64,000 nt of DNA. Origin: Enterococcus alishanensis (GTDB lineage Bacteria; Bacillota; Bacilli; Lactobacillales; Enterococcaceae). Below, piece by piece: positions 8,137 to 17,325 of the stretch. The stretch is taken from NCBI RefSeq assembly GCF_019218635.1, contig NZ_JAHUZB010000003.1:248001-312000 (forward strand), given 5' to 3'. Position 1 is the stretch's first letter. Every line of letters starts with the position of its first letter. The notes under the pieces were generated by a model. That model had not been told where the DNA came from, ran no database searches, and saw nothing but the letters and a program-made list of their open reading frames with translations. The position numbers were made by a program, and so were the translations under genes.

Positions 8137-9141
8137 ATGGAATATAAAAGCATAAAAGTAACTAAAGGTTCAGGCGGATATGGTGGCCCATTAACGATTA
8201 CACCGACAGCAGAAAAACATAAAGTTGTTTATATTACTGGTGGAGGAGAAAAACCGGCGATTGTAGATAAAATTGAAGAATTAACGGGAATGGAATCAGT
8301 TAATGGTTTTAAAACATCGATTCCAGATGAAGAAATCGCCTTAGCAATTGTCGATTGTGGAGGCACATTACGTTGTGGAATTTACCCTAAAAAAGGAATT
8401 CCGACAATCAATGTTTTGCCCACTGGAAAAAGCGGACCATTGGCACAATATATTAATGAAGATATTTATGTTTCTGCAGTTGGTCCTAATCAAATTCAAG
8501 CAACTGATGAAACGGCAGTAGTTGTTGAAGCCGTAGCAGATGAAAAAGAAAGCAATACCAGCACAGGAACTTATGATACGAGTAAAAAAATTACCCAACA
8601 AAAAGCTGAACAAGGAAGCTTTATTGCTAAAATCGGAATGGGTGCAGGTAAAGTCGTAGCGACATTTAACCAATCTGCCCGCGAAGGTGTTCAAACCATG
8701 ATCAACACGGTTATTCCTTTTATGGCCTTCGTATCATTACTAATCGGAATTATTCAAGGATCAGGAATTGGCGATCTTTTTGCAAAAGTAATGTCACCTT
8801 TGGCAGGAAACGGTATTGGATTAGTTATTATTGGTTTCATATGTTCGCTACCATTTTTATCTCCACTTTTAGGACCTGGTGCGGTTATAGGACAAGTAAT
8901 TGGCACTTTAATTGGTGTGGAAATTGGTCAAGGAAATATTCCGCCACATTTAGCATTGCCAGCACTATTTGCCATTAATACTCAAAATGCTTGTGATTTT
9001 ATTCCAGTTGGTTTGGGATTAGAAGAAGCGAGTGCTGAAACAGTTGAAGTAGGTGTACCATCGGTTTTATATTCCCGCTTTTTAAATGGTGTGCCACGAG
9101 TAGCAGTTGCATGGTTAGCAAGCTTTGGATTGTATAGTTAG
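8137..9141 (+). CDS. srlE: PTS glucitol/sorbitol transporter subunit IIBC
   Basis: This 334-residue subunit has an N-terminal IIB domain (about 1-120) with the phosphorylated cysteine probably Cys80 in [10 protein letters not shown], a linker rich in E, S, T and K (about 125-160), and a C-terminal membrane IIC part with about four helices (from [18 protein letters not shown] on) and [19 protein letters not shown]. The start is taken as the ATG at 8137. The in-frame GTG at 8128 lies inside the AAGGAG ribosome binding site of this gene and is not a plausible start. The subunit passes phosphate from IIA to incoming sorbitol at the membrane. Confidence 0.92.
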   Translation: MEYKSIKVTKGSGGYGGPLTITPTAEKHKVVYITGGGEKPAIVDKIEELTGMESVNGFKTSIPDEEIALAIVDCGGTLRCGIYPKKGIPTINVLPTGKSGPLAQYINEDIYVSAVGPNQIQATDETAVVVEAVADEKESNTSTGTYDTSKKITQQKAEQGSFIAKIGMGAGKVVATFNQSAREGVQTMINTVIPFMAFVSLLIGIIQGSGIGDLFAKVMSPLAGNGIGLVIIGFICSLPFLSPLLGPGAVIGQVIGTLIGVEIGQGNIPPHLALPALFAINTQNACDFIPVGLGLEEASAETVEVGVPSVLYSRFLNGVPRVAVAWLASFGLYS

Positions 9142-9152
9142 GAGAGAAATGT

Positions 9153-9512
9153 ATGTCAGTATTTGAAACTGAAGTCACAAAGATTGGCCCAGAAGCCGAA
9201 ATGTTTAGAGCAGAAAAAATGTTGATTTTATTTGGGGATAATGCCCCCGAGGGTTTAGCGGAGTATTGCTATAATATTGTAATGGCTAAAAGCGCTAGTG
9301 ATATTACGACAGAAATGGTTTTAAATTTTGATGATAAATCTTATAAAATTACCGCAGTTGGTAATGTCGTTGACAAAAATTTAAATGAACTAGGACATAT
9401 TACTGTAAAATTTACTGGTGAAATGGAGGCAGAAATGGCAGGAACCTTGTATGTTGAAGCCACCGAGATGCCTCAGCTAGCAATCGGTACAAAAATTTCT
9501 ATTACAAAATAA
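9153..9512 (+). CDS. srlB: PTS glucitol/sorbitol transporter subunit IIA
   Basis: This 119-residue soluble subunit takes phosphate from HPr and passes it to IIB. Length equals the usual 120 or so of SrlB. The probable phosphorylated histidine is His82 in NELGHITVKF, followed by an acidic stretch GEMEAEMAGTLYVEA typical of this family. It begins 11 bp after the IIBC stop with a GGAGAG site. It is the last PTS component of the operon. Confidence 0.92.
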   Translation: MSVFETEVTKIGPEAEMFRAEKMLILFGDNAPEGLAEYCYNIVMAKSASDITTEMVLNFDDKSYKITAVGNVVDKNLNELGHITVKFTGEMEAEMAGTLYVEATEMPQLAIGTKISITK

Positions 9513-9526
9513 TTTTAGGAGCTGAA

Positions 9527-10207
9527 ATGATGGAACTATTATTAGATACAGTTAATCTTGAACAGATTGAAAAATTAGTGGCGAGTATGCCAATCGCTGG
9601 TGTAACGTCTAACCCTTCGATTATTAAACAAGAAGGAAAAATCGATTTCTTTAATCATATGAAAAAAATTCGCGAAATCATTGGCTTTGAAAAAACGTTA
9701 CATGTTCAAGTGGTAGCCACCAATTATGAAGGAATTTTGGCGGATGCCAAGGCCATTAAAGAAAAGATAGATCCTGAAGTCTATATTAAAATACCTATCA
9801 ACGATGAAGGCTTACATGCAATAAAAACTTTAAAGGCTGAGGGCTATAACATTACAGGAACTGCTATGTATACTAAAATTCAAGGCTTATTGGCAATTAG
9901 TGCTGGTGCAGATTTTATCGCTCCATATTTTAATCGCATGGAAAACCAAAATATTGATTCATTTGATGTCTTAGCGGCTATGAGCCAAGAAATTGAACGA
10001 ACTCAAGCGAAAACTAAAATTTTAGCAGCTAGCTTTAAAAATATTCGGCAAGTAACTGAAGCTTTTGAAGCTGGTGCGCAAGCAGCAACTGTCGGAACAG
10101 ACATTGTTAAAACGGCATTTGCCATGCCATCCATCAATCAGGCTGTTGTAGATTTTAATGCCGACTGGGCTAGTATTTATGGTGACGTCACGATTGCAGA
10201 AATGTAG
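9527..10207 (+). CDS. Fructose-6-phosphate aldolase/transaldolase-like protein
   Basis: This 226-residue TIM-barrel enzyme belongs to the small transaldolase group (FSA/TalC/MipB). The Schiff-base lysine is K88 in VYIKIPIN, and GVTSNPSIIK near residue 25 and AASFKNIRQV near 165 are family signatures. These enzymes cleave fructose 6-phosphate to dihydroxyacetone and glyceraldehyde 3-phosphate or act as transaldolases. In this operon it would act on the fructose 6-phosphate made by the sorbitol-6-phosphate dehydrogenase. Two ATGs stand side by side at 9527 and 9530; either fits the TAGGAGC site. It is the final gene before a strong terminator. Confidence 0.88.
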   Translation: MMELLLDTVNLEQIEKLVASMPIAGVTSNPSIIKQEGKIDFFNHMKKIREIIGFEKTLHVQVVATNYEGILADAKAIKEKIDPEVYIKIPINDEGLHAIKTLKAEGYNITGTAMYTKIQGLLAISAGADFIAPYFNRMENQNIDSFDVLAAMSQEIERTQAKTKILAASFKNIRQVTEAFEAGAQAATVGTDIVKTAFAMPSINQAVVDFNADWASIYGDVTIAEM

Positions 10208-10211
10208 AAAG

Positions 10212-10258
10212 CTGTTGAAAAACTTCTCAGGTTTAGGAGTTTTTCAACAGTTTTTTTT
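10212..10258. terminator. Terminator between the sorbitol operon and the DUF1697 gene
   Basis: A 16-bp stem (10212-10227 with 10235-10250) with a 7-base loop is followed by eight T residues on the plus strand. Genes converge here. Confidence 0.92.
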
Positions 10259-10800
10259 CAGTCTTGACACAAAGTCATTAATTTTTTTACAGTATTGCTA
10301 TTTCGAATCGTTACTTGATTGTTTACTTTTGAACTGGCTATTTTTGACCAACGGGCTTTGTTAAAAGTTTTTCGCGGAGCACTCCAATAAATGATGTTTT
10401 CACCAAAGTCGATTTGTTCATATTCAGGATTTATTTCACCAACCGCCGCTGAAACTTCATCAGTGGTAATTGGCGGAATTAAAAAAATAGCATAATGAAT
10501 CGTTTCATCAGCCTGATCCCACCAATCTGGTGCATTTTTGAGGGTATCATTTATTTCAGTGTCGGTAACGATTGTGACAGGAATATTCAATTGAAATTCG
10601 TCTTGGATCAGTGTTTCAATTTGTTGAATCAAAGCTTTTTTATCGGTCATTGGACTACTAAAAATAATATTACCACTATTAATGTAAGTTTTGACTGATG
10701 AAAAGTTGGCATCCTCAAAAATCTTTTTTAATACAGGCATAGGGATTTTATTTTTGCCACCTACATTAATCCCTCTCAATAAAGCGATATATTTTTCCAT
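10258..10800 (-). CDS. DUF1697 domain protein
   Basis: This 180-residue protein carries the DUF1697 signature at its N-terminus (YIALLRGINVGGKNKIPM) followed by TYINSGNIIFSS near residue 40 and a C-terminal basic part (APRKTFNKARWSKI). DUF1697 proteins are small cytosolic proteins of unknown function found in many bacteria. It stands alone, converging on the sorbitol operon, and its stop codon touches the T-tract of that operon's terminator. The GAGGTGG ribosome binding site is well placed. Family recognition is firm, function is unknown. Confidence 0.88.
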   Translation of the reverse strand: MEKYIALLRGINVGGKNKIPMPVLKKIFEDANFSSVKTYINSGNIIFSSPMTDKKALIQQIETLIQDEFQLNIPVTIVTDTEINDTLKNAPDWWDQADETIHYAIFLIPPITTDEVSAAVGEINPEYEQIDFGENIIYWSAPRKTFNKARWSKIASSKVNNQVTIRNSNTVKKLMTLCQD

Positions 10801-10927
10801 TTTCCACCTCGGAATGCATTTATTTTTACCTTATTATAGCCTATTTTTGTGAGAAAGATTCTGATTGCTTTTTTTTAGTAAAAATTATAATATGATTGAG
10901 TGATTTAAAGAATTTAAGGAGGATTTT

Positions 10928-11791
10928 ATGGGTAAATACTTAGTTTTACAAACAGATTTTGGATTAGGTGATGGAGCCGTTAGTGCAATGTACGGGGTCG
11001 CTCATATGGTGAGTGATGAAATTACCATCAATGATTTAACGCACGACATTCCTCCTTATGATATATGGACAGCTTCTTATCGTTTATATCAAACAGTTAA
11101 ATACTGGCCGGCTGGGACTGTTTTTGTTTCAGTGGTGGATCCTGGCGTAGGGAGTCATCGCCGTAGTGTAGTAGCAAAAACAGCATATGGCCATTATATT
11201 ATTACACCGGATAATGGTTCTTTGACACATATTCGGAATTACCAAGGAATTACCGAAGTCCGTAATTTAGACGAAGTGAAAAGTCGTCTGCCTCACTCAG
11301 AAGAGAGTCATACTTTCCATGGACGAGATATTTATGCCTATAATGGTGCTCGTTTAGCTAGTGGTGAAGTGACTTTTGAAGAACTAGGTGGCATTGTGCC
11401 GACGGATAGTATTGTTGAAGTTCCGTTAGTTGAAGCAAAATACGACGGTAAAATTTTCAGTGGTAGTATTGATGTCTTGGATGTTCGTTTTGGTTCATTG
11501 TGGACCAATATTCCGTTAGACTATTTCAAAGAAGCTAAAATTGATAGTGGTGATCGTCTGCAAGTGACGATTTATCATGACGGTAAAAAAGTTTATCAAA
11601 ACATCATGCAATTTGTCCGTTCTTTTGCAGAAGTAGAAATTGGCGAGCCGTTAGTTTATGTTAATTCATTAATAAATATCGGAATTGCGGTTAATCAGGA
11701 TTCTTTCTCTGATTTATACAATATCGGTACTGGGACTAGCTGGCAAATTGAGTTGCGTAAAGCAGCCAAAGTTATTTTCGAAGAAGATTAA
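10928..11791 (+). CDS. SAM hydroxide adenosyltransferase family protein (DUF62)
   Basis: This 287-residue protein belongs to the SAM-dependent chlorinase/fluorinase-like family, whose common bacterial members hydrolyse S-adenosylmethionine to adenosine and methionine using water or hydroxide. Visible motifs are LQTDFGLGDGAVSAMYG at the N-terminus, VVDPGVGSHRRSVV near residue 77, TPDNGSLTHI near 98, and TFHGRDIYAYNGARLASG near 132. This Asp-Arg-His style active site is the hydrolase type rather than the halogenase. It is followed by ECF transporter ATPase and T genes, as is common in Lactobacillales, which hints at a link between nucleoside or methionine salvage and vitamin uptake. The link is inferred from context. 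Confidence 0.88.
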   Translation: MGKYLVLQTDFGLGDGAVSAMYGVAHMVSDEITINDLTHDIPPYDIWTASYRLYQTVKYWPAGTVFVSVVDPGVGSHRRSVVAKTAYGHYIITPDNGSLTHIRNYQGITEVRNLDEVKSRLPHSEESHTFHGRDIYAYNGARLASGEVTFEELGGIVPTDSIVEVPLVEAKYDGKIFSGSIDVLDVRFGSLWTNIPLDYFKEAKIDSGDRLQVTIYHDGKKVYQNIMQFVRSFAEVEIGEPLVYVNSLINIGIAVNQDSFSDLYNIGTGTSWQIELRKAAKVIFEED

Positions 11792-11799
11792 TCCTTTAA

Positions 11800-11894
11800 A
11801 GGATTGCTTGTGTTGGTGCGAACGTTTATTATATGAATGAAGCAGTTTAGGAAAAGGTCCGGGGTGGGTACATGCACTTCTCCTGACCTTTTTT
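11800..11894 (+). terminator. Terminator or attenuator between the SAM hydrolase and ECF genes, with a possible gene remnant
   Basis: A hairpin (AAAAGGTC 11852-11859 with GACCTTTT 11885-11892, loop about 25 bases) ends in a T-run, so it can act as an intrinsic terminator or attenuator ahead of the ECF ATPase. Just before it, 11800-11850 is a short open frame ending in VGANVYYMNEAV and a stop. It has no start and could be the tail of a lost gene, or chance. Confidence 0.55.
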
Positions 11895-11913
11895 CTGATT
11901 GAAGGAGAAATAG

Positions 11914-13617
11914 ATGACAAAACCAATGATTGATTTTAAAAATTTTACTTTCCAATATCATAGTCAAGCTGAGCCAACCTTAAAAAATATAGATTTATCG
12001 ATTCAAAAAGGTGAAAAAGTGCTGATTGTCGGGCCTTCCGGCAGTGGGAAATCGACTTTTGCCAACTGTATTAATGGTTTAATTCCCAATCAATATGAAG
12101 GGAAAATCGAAGGATCGGTAGAAATTGATGGTCAAAATATTGCCGACCGTTCACTTTTTGATTTATCTTTTAGCACTGCAACTGTTTTGCAAGATACCGA
12201 TGGGCAATTTATTGGCTTAACGGTAGCAGAAGATATTGCCTTTGTTTTAGAAAATGATTTGGTTTCCCAAGCTGAAATGAAAAAACAGGTAGCTCATTGG
12301 GCTGAAGTTGTTGATATTGACCAGCATTTGGAAAAACGCCCACAGGATTTATCTGGCGGACAAAAGCAGCGGGTGTCGATGGCCGGCGTCTTAGTCAATG
12401 AAGCACCGATTTTATTATTTGATGAACCATTAGCAAACCTGGATCCGAAAGCTGGTAAAGAAGCAATTGCATTAATTGATCAACTACATAAGGAAACCGG
12501 CGCAACTATTTTGATCATTGAGCATCGTTTAGAAGATGTTTTAGACAAGCCAGTAGACCGGGTAATTGTTTTTAGCGAAGGGGAAGTGGTGGTTGATACC
12601 ACGCCAGATGCATTACTGAAATCGACTACTTTGGCAACCCATGGTATACGTGAGCCTCTCTATGTAACGGCTTTGAAATATGCGGGTGTTGATTTAAATC
12701 AATTGACACAAATTGACCAATTGGAAAAAATCGATGGGCCAGTTGTCAAAGAAAAGATGGAAGTTTGGCAATCTGCCCACTTTGATTTGCCAAAATTAAC
12801 TGAAAAAGCCCCATTATTGGAATTAAAAGATTTGATTTATCGCTACGGTCAAAATGAACCGCTGGTAATTGATCATTTAACTACCACTATTAACAAAGGT
12901 GAACGAATTGCAATTGTTGGGAAAAATGGTGCTGGAAAATCAACTTTATTTAAAGCAATCTGTGGCTTCATTAAACCTCAAGGCAGTCTAAAATGGGAAG
13001 GTCAAGAAATCGCCAAAGAGTCCATTAAAGAACGGGCTGATAAAATTGGTTACGTGATGCAAAATCCGAATCAAATGATTTCAAAAAAATTGATTTTTGA
13101 TGAAGTTGCCTTAGGCTTAACTTTACGAGGGGTTAATGAAATTGAAATCAAAGAACGGGTGGAAAAAGCTTTAAAGGTTTGCGGCTTATATCCATTCCGG
13201 AAATGGCCGATTTCAGCTTTGAGTTATGGACAAAAAAAACGGGTAACGATTGCAGCGATTTTAGTATTAGAGCCGGAAATGATTATTTTAGATGAACCAA
13301 CTGCCGGTCAGGATTTTCGCAATTATACTGAAATGATGCGCTTTATTGAAGAGTTAAATCATTTAGGTAAAACGGTAGTCATGATTACACATGATATGCA
13401 TTTGATGTTGGAATATTCAGATCGGGCCCTCGTGGTTAATCAAGGGAAAATCTTAGCTGACACTACACCGATTGATGTTTTAACTTCACGGGATTTGGTT
13501 GAACAAGCATCGCTAAAAGAAACTAGCTTGTTTACTTTTGCGGAAAAAATCGGTTTAGCCGATCCAGTCGAATTTACCCGGAAATTTATTCATTATGATC
13601 GTGAGGTGAGACGTTAA
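11914..13617 (+). CDS. ECF transporter ATPase with two fused ABC domains
   Basis: This 567-residue protein holds two ABC ATPase domains in one chain. The first (about 1-240) has Walker A GPSGSGKST near residue 39, signature LSGGQKQR near 148 and Walker B LLFDEP. The second (about 295-545) has GKNGAGKST near 336, LSYGQKKR and IILDEP. Fused A-A' ATPases of this type power energy-coupling-factor importers for vitamins and related compounds. The downstream gene, starting on the last base of this one, is the T component. A dedicated S component is missing nearby, so the substrate is unknown; S proteins encoded elsewhere may be used. Confidence 0.9.
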   Translation: MTKPMIDFKNFTFQYHSQAEPTLKNIDLSIQKGEKVLIVGPSGSGKSTFANCINGLIPNQYEGKIEGSVEIDGQNIADRSLFDLSFSTATVLQDTDGQFIGLTVAEDIAFVLENDLVSQAEMKKQVAHWAEVVDIDQHLEKRPQDLSGGQKQRVSMAGVLVNEAPILLFDEPLANLDPKAGKEAIALIDQLHKETGATILIIEHRLEDVLDKPVDRVIVFSEGEVVVDTTPDALLKSTTLATHGIREPLYVTALKYAGVDLNQLTQIDQLEKIDGPVVKEKMEVWQSAHFDLPKLTEKAPLLELKDLIYRYGQNEPLVIDHLTTTINKGERIAIVGKNGAGKSTLFKAICGFIKPQGSLKWEGQEIAKESIKERADKIGYVMQNPNQMISKKLIFDEVALGLTLRGVNEIEIKERVEKALKVCGLYPFRKWPISALSYGQKKRVTIAAILVLEPEMIILDEPTAGQDFRNYTEMMRFIEELNHLGKTVVMITHDMHLMLEYSDRALVVNQGKILADTTPIDVLTSRDLVEQASLKETSLFTFAEKIGLADPVEFTRKFIHYDREVRR

Positions 13618-14450
13618 TGGAAAATAATCAGACCTTAGGTTATCATCCCGGTGAGACAATATTGCATCATTTAAATGCGACAGCCAAATTGATTTTTCTA
13701 TTATTAGTCTCGATTGCCTGCATGACTACTTATGATACCCGCTTTTTGATTGTCATTAGTATTTTATCTTTGGCAATGTTTAAAGTGGCTAATGTGAAAT
13801 GGTATCAAGTGTCATTTGTGATCAAATTTATTGTCTTCTTCTCGATTTTAAATTTATTAGCAGTCTATATTTTTCAGCCAGAATATGGGGTGCAGTTGTA
13901 TGGTACTCGCCATGTGATTTTCGCTGGTTGGGGACGTTTTACTTTGACGCAAGAACAATTATTCTATTTGTTTAATCTAGTATTAAAATACTTTTGTACG
14001 ATTCCAGTGACATTGATTTTCTTATTTACTACCAATCCTAGTTCTTTTGCTTCTAGTTTAAATAAGATTGGGGTCAGCTATAAAGTCAGTTATGCAGTGG
14101 CTTTAGCTTTACGCTATATTCCTGATATTCAAGAGGATTTTCAAAATATCTCGCAAGCGCAACAAGCTCGTGGTTTTGAAATGTCTAAAAAGGGTAAGTT
14201 GATGCAGCGGGCAAAAGGAACAGCTCAAATTGTTTTGCCATTGATTTTTTCTAGTTTAGATCGAATCGAAATCATCAGTACGGCAATGGAGCTACGGCGT
14301 TTTGGTCAAAAGAAAAAGCGCACTTGGTATGTAGATCAACCGTTTCAAATGAAAGATTATCTCTTGATTGCACTTAGTATTATACTCGTTTTAATTACGA
14401 TAGCTTTATTTCATGTCAATGGCGGACGTTTCTATAATCCATTTAAATAA
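13617..14450 (+). CDS. ECF transporter transmembrane component (EcfT/CbiQ type)
   Basis: This 277-residue membrane protein couples the ATPases to a substrate-binding S component. It has hydrophobic segments near residues 25-60, 70-90, 110-140 and 245-265, and a cytoplasmic coupling region that contains QAQQARGFEMSKKG near 178 (the Ala-Arg-Gly coupling motif) and ELRRFGQKKKR near 222 as the second coupling motif. Both motifs are typical for EcfT. It overlaps the ATPase stop (TAATG) and ends before a terminator. Confidence 0.9.
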   Translation: MENNQTLGYHPGETILHHLNATAKLIFLLLVSIACMTTYDTRFLIVISILSLAMFKVANVKWYQVSFVIKFIVFFSILNLLAVYIFQPEYGVQLYGTRHVIFAGWGRFTLTQEQLFYLFNLVLKYFCTIPVTLIFLFTTNPSSFASSLNKIGVSYKVSYAVALALRYIPDIQEDFQNISQAQQARGFEMSKKGKLMQRAKGTAQIVLPLIFSSLDRIEIISTAMELRRFGQKKKRTWYVDQPFQMKDYLLIALSIILVLITIALFHVNGGRFYNPFK

Positions 14451-14461
14451 ATAATTTTTAC

Positions 14462-14492
14462 AGACGGAGCCTTTCTGGTTTCGTCTTTTTTA
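14462..14492 (+). terminator. Rho-independent terminator after EcfT
   Basis: A 10-bp stem (14462-14471 with 14477-14486, two G-U pairs) with a 5-base loop leads into seven T residues. Confidence 0.88.
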
Positions 14493-14666
14493 TTTTTCAA
14501 GAATAAAATTTAAAAAAGTGAAAAAATAATAGTGAATATAACAAGAATTTTTAATCAAAAATATTTCTATTAGTGCAATAATAAAAGGAGAGAACGCGCG
14601 GTTTTACACTAGAAAAAAGCGGGAAAATTTAAAATGCACGAATGATCGAAGTAAAATCAAGGTTTG

Positions 14667-14725
14667 TTGCACTAACTAAAGTGCAAACATTTCATATTGT
14701 CGTAAAAACAGAAAGCGCTTATATT
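14667..14725 (+). promoter_or_regulatory. Promoter with upstream GTGCAA palindrome and a cre box
   Basis: TTGTCG (14697-14702), a 17-bp spacer and TATATT (14720-14725) form the promoter of the 15-22 kb operon. Eleven bp upstream of the -35 lies the inverted repeat TTGCACT-N6-AGTGCAA (14667-14686), an activator-style position. A cre-like box AGAAAGCGCTTATA (14710-14723) overlaps the spacer and -10, which predicts CcpA repression. A further AGTGCAA half-site lies at 14572-14578. The rest of 14493-14666 shows no gene. Confidence 0.75.
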
Positions 14726-14747
14726 TAAGCCATAAGGAGCGAGAAAA

Positions 14748-16601
14748 ATGCAACAATTAAGTAAGAGAGAACTTAGAATCCTGCTTTACTTATTAGAAAA
14801 TTCCGAACCAGTGACGACGCAAAAGTTAGCTGATGAAGAAGCAGTCAGTGTTCGAACGGTGAAATACGCTCTAGATAATATTCGACTATGGCTAAAAGAA
14901 CGGCGCTTGCAATTAGGCAGCAAACGCAGTCAAGGAATCTGGATTGAAGTCAATGGTTCAGAACGGATGAAACTAAAAAGTGAGCTGATGGCAGTTGATC
15001 GCTTGGAGTTATTTCCTGATCAAGGCTTGCGGTTAGATCGTTTGATTATTCAATTATCATTGAGTAAGTCAGCCACTACTGCGCAAGAATTAGCTGATCG
15101 TTTGAAAGTTAGTAAAGATACGATCATGAATGACTTTGTTGTTTTAGAAGAGAAGCTAGCACGAAGAGAGATGGAATTATCACGTCAAACGGGAAAAGGT
15201 TTTTCAATCACGGGGACTGAAAGAGAAATTCGCTTATTGATCGAAGAAGTCTTGCAACAAGGTTTCACCGATTACGACATCTATCGCATCATGGAATTAT
15301 TGTTGCAGGGAGAAGAATGCGATCGTTACGAGATTTATTCAGCTTCCCAAACCTTATTGCAAGAAGTTTTTAATCAAGCCATTGTCAGTTTAAGAGAATT
15401 ATTGGCTGTCGAAAATTTAGATGAATTAAATTATTCTGAGCTATTAAATATGCTGATTCGCGTTTCTGTTGCCGCTACGCGAATCCAGTCAGAAAACACG
15501 ATTGGTGGCTATCAATTATTGCAAACAGATCAAATTAATCGCGAAGAATTGGCATATCAATTAATGTCGGTTATCTCAGCTAAGTATCATTTACCTCTTT
15601 TTGAAGACGAATATCGTTATATTTACAGTGATACTTTTGATAGCGGACCGCAACAAGATGTGATGACCTTGACGAAAGAAATTATTTCACAGGTTAGCGA
15701 AAATCAAAATTATCCATATAGTCAAGATCCAGTACTATTAACCAATTTATATGCCCATCTGTCTTTGCGTTTTACCCGCAAACAAAAATATGTCAATGAA
15801 TATAATCCTTTCAAAGATGAAATCAAAGCCAATTATCCCAGCTTATTTGCCGCAATTGAGATGGCCGTAAAAAAAGAGATGATTGATGAAAGTCTCTTGG
15901 TGAACGATTCATTTATTGCTTATATCGCTTTACATTTCTTGGTTTCCTTTGAAAAAGAAACAGATTCACGACGTGTCAGAGCAGTCTATGTTTGTTCCAC
16001 TGGTCTAGGCGTCACTAGTTTAATCAAACAAAAAATTTCAGAAGAGCTATCTAATCTTGAAGTGGCTGCCTTTGCTTCGGTCTTAAATGCTCAAGAAATA
16101 GTCAAAAAGAAAAACCCTGATTTAATCATTAGTATTTTTCCGATTGAAGGCGTTGATCGACCTTTTGTGAAGGTACATCCTTTGCCAACGAAGGAAGATT
16201 TGAGAAAAATCCAAGTTGAAATTAAGCGAATTCTTGGTCAAGACAATCAAAAAACACCAAATAGACTTGGCTTAGCCAGGGGTCCAATCAATCATGATTC
16301 GGCTGAATCTTGCAGTAAAGATTTGATTTTAAAAGGGTATACAGTTTATGAGCGTCTATTGGTGTTATTGAAAGATCACTTAATTATTGAATATCGAGAG
16401 GGCTTTTTACTCCATGTCTTGTTATTAGTGCATCGGATTACCTTCGAGCAACAATATATCTTAGAAGGCGGTCACGAAGATCAACGAATCATGCAACAAA
16501 AAAATTTAGTTGAGCAAATTGAAGCTTTGTTCGCTGAAAATAATTTAGCCATTAATAAATCAGAAATTCATGCGTTATTTGCGTATCTGAGAGAGGAGTA
16601 A
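14748..16601 (+). CDS. PRD-domain transcription regulator (BglG/MtlR-like)
   Basis: This 617-residue regulator has an N-terminal HTH (EEAVSVRTVKYALDNI near residue 30), a second HTH near 105 (LADRLKVSKDTIMNDF), two PRD regions (about 185-290 and 295-400), an EIIB-like domain beginning at VYVCSTGLGVTSLI near 415, and a C-terminal helical region (about 520-617) that resembles another PRD with a conserved His pair. PRDs are phosphorylated by HPr and EII proteins, linking gene activity to sugar supply. It is the first gene of the DUF4310-4312 operon and very likely controls it, probably through the TTGCACT palindrome upstream. A free-standing PRD protein follows directly. Confidence 0.87.
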   Translation: MQQLSKRELRILLYLLENSEPVTTQKLADEEAVSVRTVKYALDNIRLWLKERRLQLGSKRSQGIWIEVNGSERMKLKSELMAVDRLELFPDQGLRLDRLIIQLSLSKSATTAQELADRLKVSKDTIMNDFVVLEEKLARREMELSRQTGKGFSITGTEREIRLLIEEVLQQGFTDYDIYRIMELLLQGEECDRYEIYSASQTLLQEVFNQAIVSLRELLAVENLDELNYSELLNMLIRVSVAATRIQSENTIGGYQLLQTDQINREELAYQLMSVISAKYHLPLFEDEYRYIYSDTFDSGPQQDVMTLTKEIISQVSENQNYPYSQDPVLLTNLYAHLSLRFTRKQKYVNEYNPFKDEIKANYPSLFAAIEMAVKKEMIDESLLVNDSFIAYIALHFLVSFEKETDSRRVRAVYVCSTGLGVTSLIKQKISEELSNLEVAAFASVLNAQEIVKKKNPDLIISIFPIEGVDRPFVKVHPLPTKEDLRKIQVEIKRILGQDNQKTPNRLGLARGPINHDSAESCSKDLILKGYTVYERLLVLLKDHLIIEYREGFLLHVLLLVHRITFEQQYILEGGHEDQRIMQQKNLVEQIEALFAENNLAINKSEIHALFAYLREE

Positions 16602-16605
16602 ATCA

Positions 16606-16938
16606 TTGGAATTGTCAGTCGATGCCAAAAAAATTATCGCTGAAAGTCAGCAAAGAAAAGCTCTAGAGGAACTGATTGATTTTGTCGAAGAGCAGTTAAA
16701 AACGCCAGCGATTGAATTATCAGAATTACAGTGGACGGTCTTAATTAATCACTTGAATGAAATGTTAAAACGCTCGGAAAATCATGAGGCAATTCAAGAA
16801 GTTGATGCCAGTATGTTTAATGAAGTATCAGAAGAATCATTAATGATCGCCAAAAAAGTTGTCGATTTTATCGGTCAGCTACCAATTGATGAAATGTATG
16901 TCTTATCGATTCATTTTGAAGCAGCAAAAAACAATTAA
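16606..16938 (+). CDS. Stand-alone PRD-domain protein
   Basis: This 110-residue protein appears to be a single PTS regulation domain without DNA-binding part: it is wholly helical in pattern and has the PRD-like LINHLNEMLKRSE near residue 46 and YVLSIHFEAAKNN at the C-terminus with the conserved late His. It starts at a TTG 4 bp after the regulator, with GAGGAG upstream. Small PRD proteins of this type accompany SFCGS/DUF431x gene sets. A role as partner or modulator of the adjacent PRD regulator is inferred. Confidence 0.75.
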   Translation: MELSVDAKKIIAESQQRKALEELIDFVEEQLKTPAIELSELQWTVLINHLNEMLKRSENHEAIQEVDASMFNEVSEESLMIAKKVVDFIGQLPIDEMYVLSIHFEAAKNN

Positions 16939-16957
16939 AAATTAGGGGGAAACAAAA

Positions 16958-17314
16958 ATGATTACAGTAGTTATCGCAGATCGCATGGGTAAAGGACAAA
17001 ATGTCGCAAAAGGAGTAGAAGCAGCAGGTGGAAAAGCAGTAGTTGTTCCAGGTATGGGTGCCGATATGCGGCTAGGTGATGTGATGCAACAAGAAAATGC
17101 AGATATGGGAATTTCATTTTGTGGCAGTGGTGGCGCAGGTGCTTTAACCGCCGCAACAAAATATGGTTATCCTGAACGTCACGGCATGCGTTCAGTTGAA
17201 GAAGGCTTGACTGCCATCAATGATGGAAAAACGGTTTTAGGCTTTGGTTTTATGGACCAAGAAGAATTAGGCAAACGTTTGACGGAAGCTTTTGTTAAAA
17301 AACACGGCTTATAG
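16958..17314 (+). CDS. SFCGS-family glycine-rich protein (DUF2620)
   Basis: This 118-residue soluble protein has the family-defining SFCGSGGAGALTAA segment with Cys55, an N-terminal strand MITVVIADRMGKGQ and GFGFMDQEELGKRLTEAFVKKHG at the end. The same family includes E. coli YhfU. Function is not established. The small alpha/beta pattern and a single conserved cysteine in a glycine-rich loop are reminiscent of PTS EIIB proteins, which carry phosphate on a cysteine; this is my inference only. It starts a run of four DUF genes that includes two membrane proteins, so it is probably the cytosolic part of a transport complex. Confidence 0.82.
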   Translation: MITVVIADRMGKGQNVAKGVEAAGGKAVVVPGMGADMRLGDVMQQENADMGISFCGSGGAGALTAATKYGYPERHGMRSVEEGLTAINDGKTVLGFGFMDQEELGKRLTEAFVKKHGL

Positions 17315-17325
17315 GAAGTGATGAA

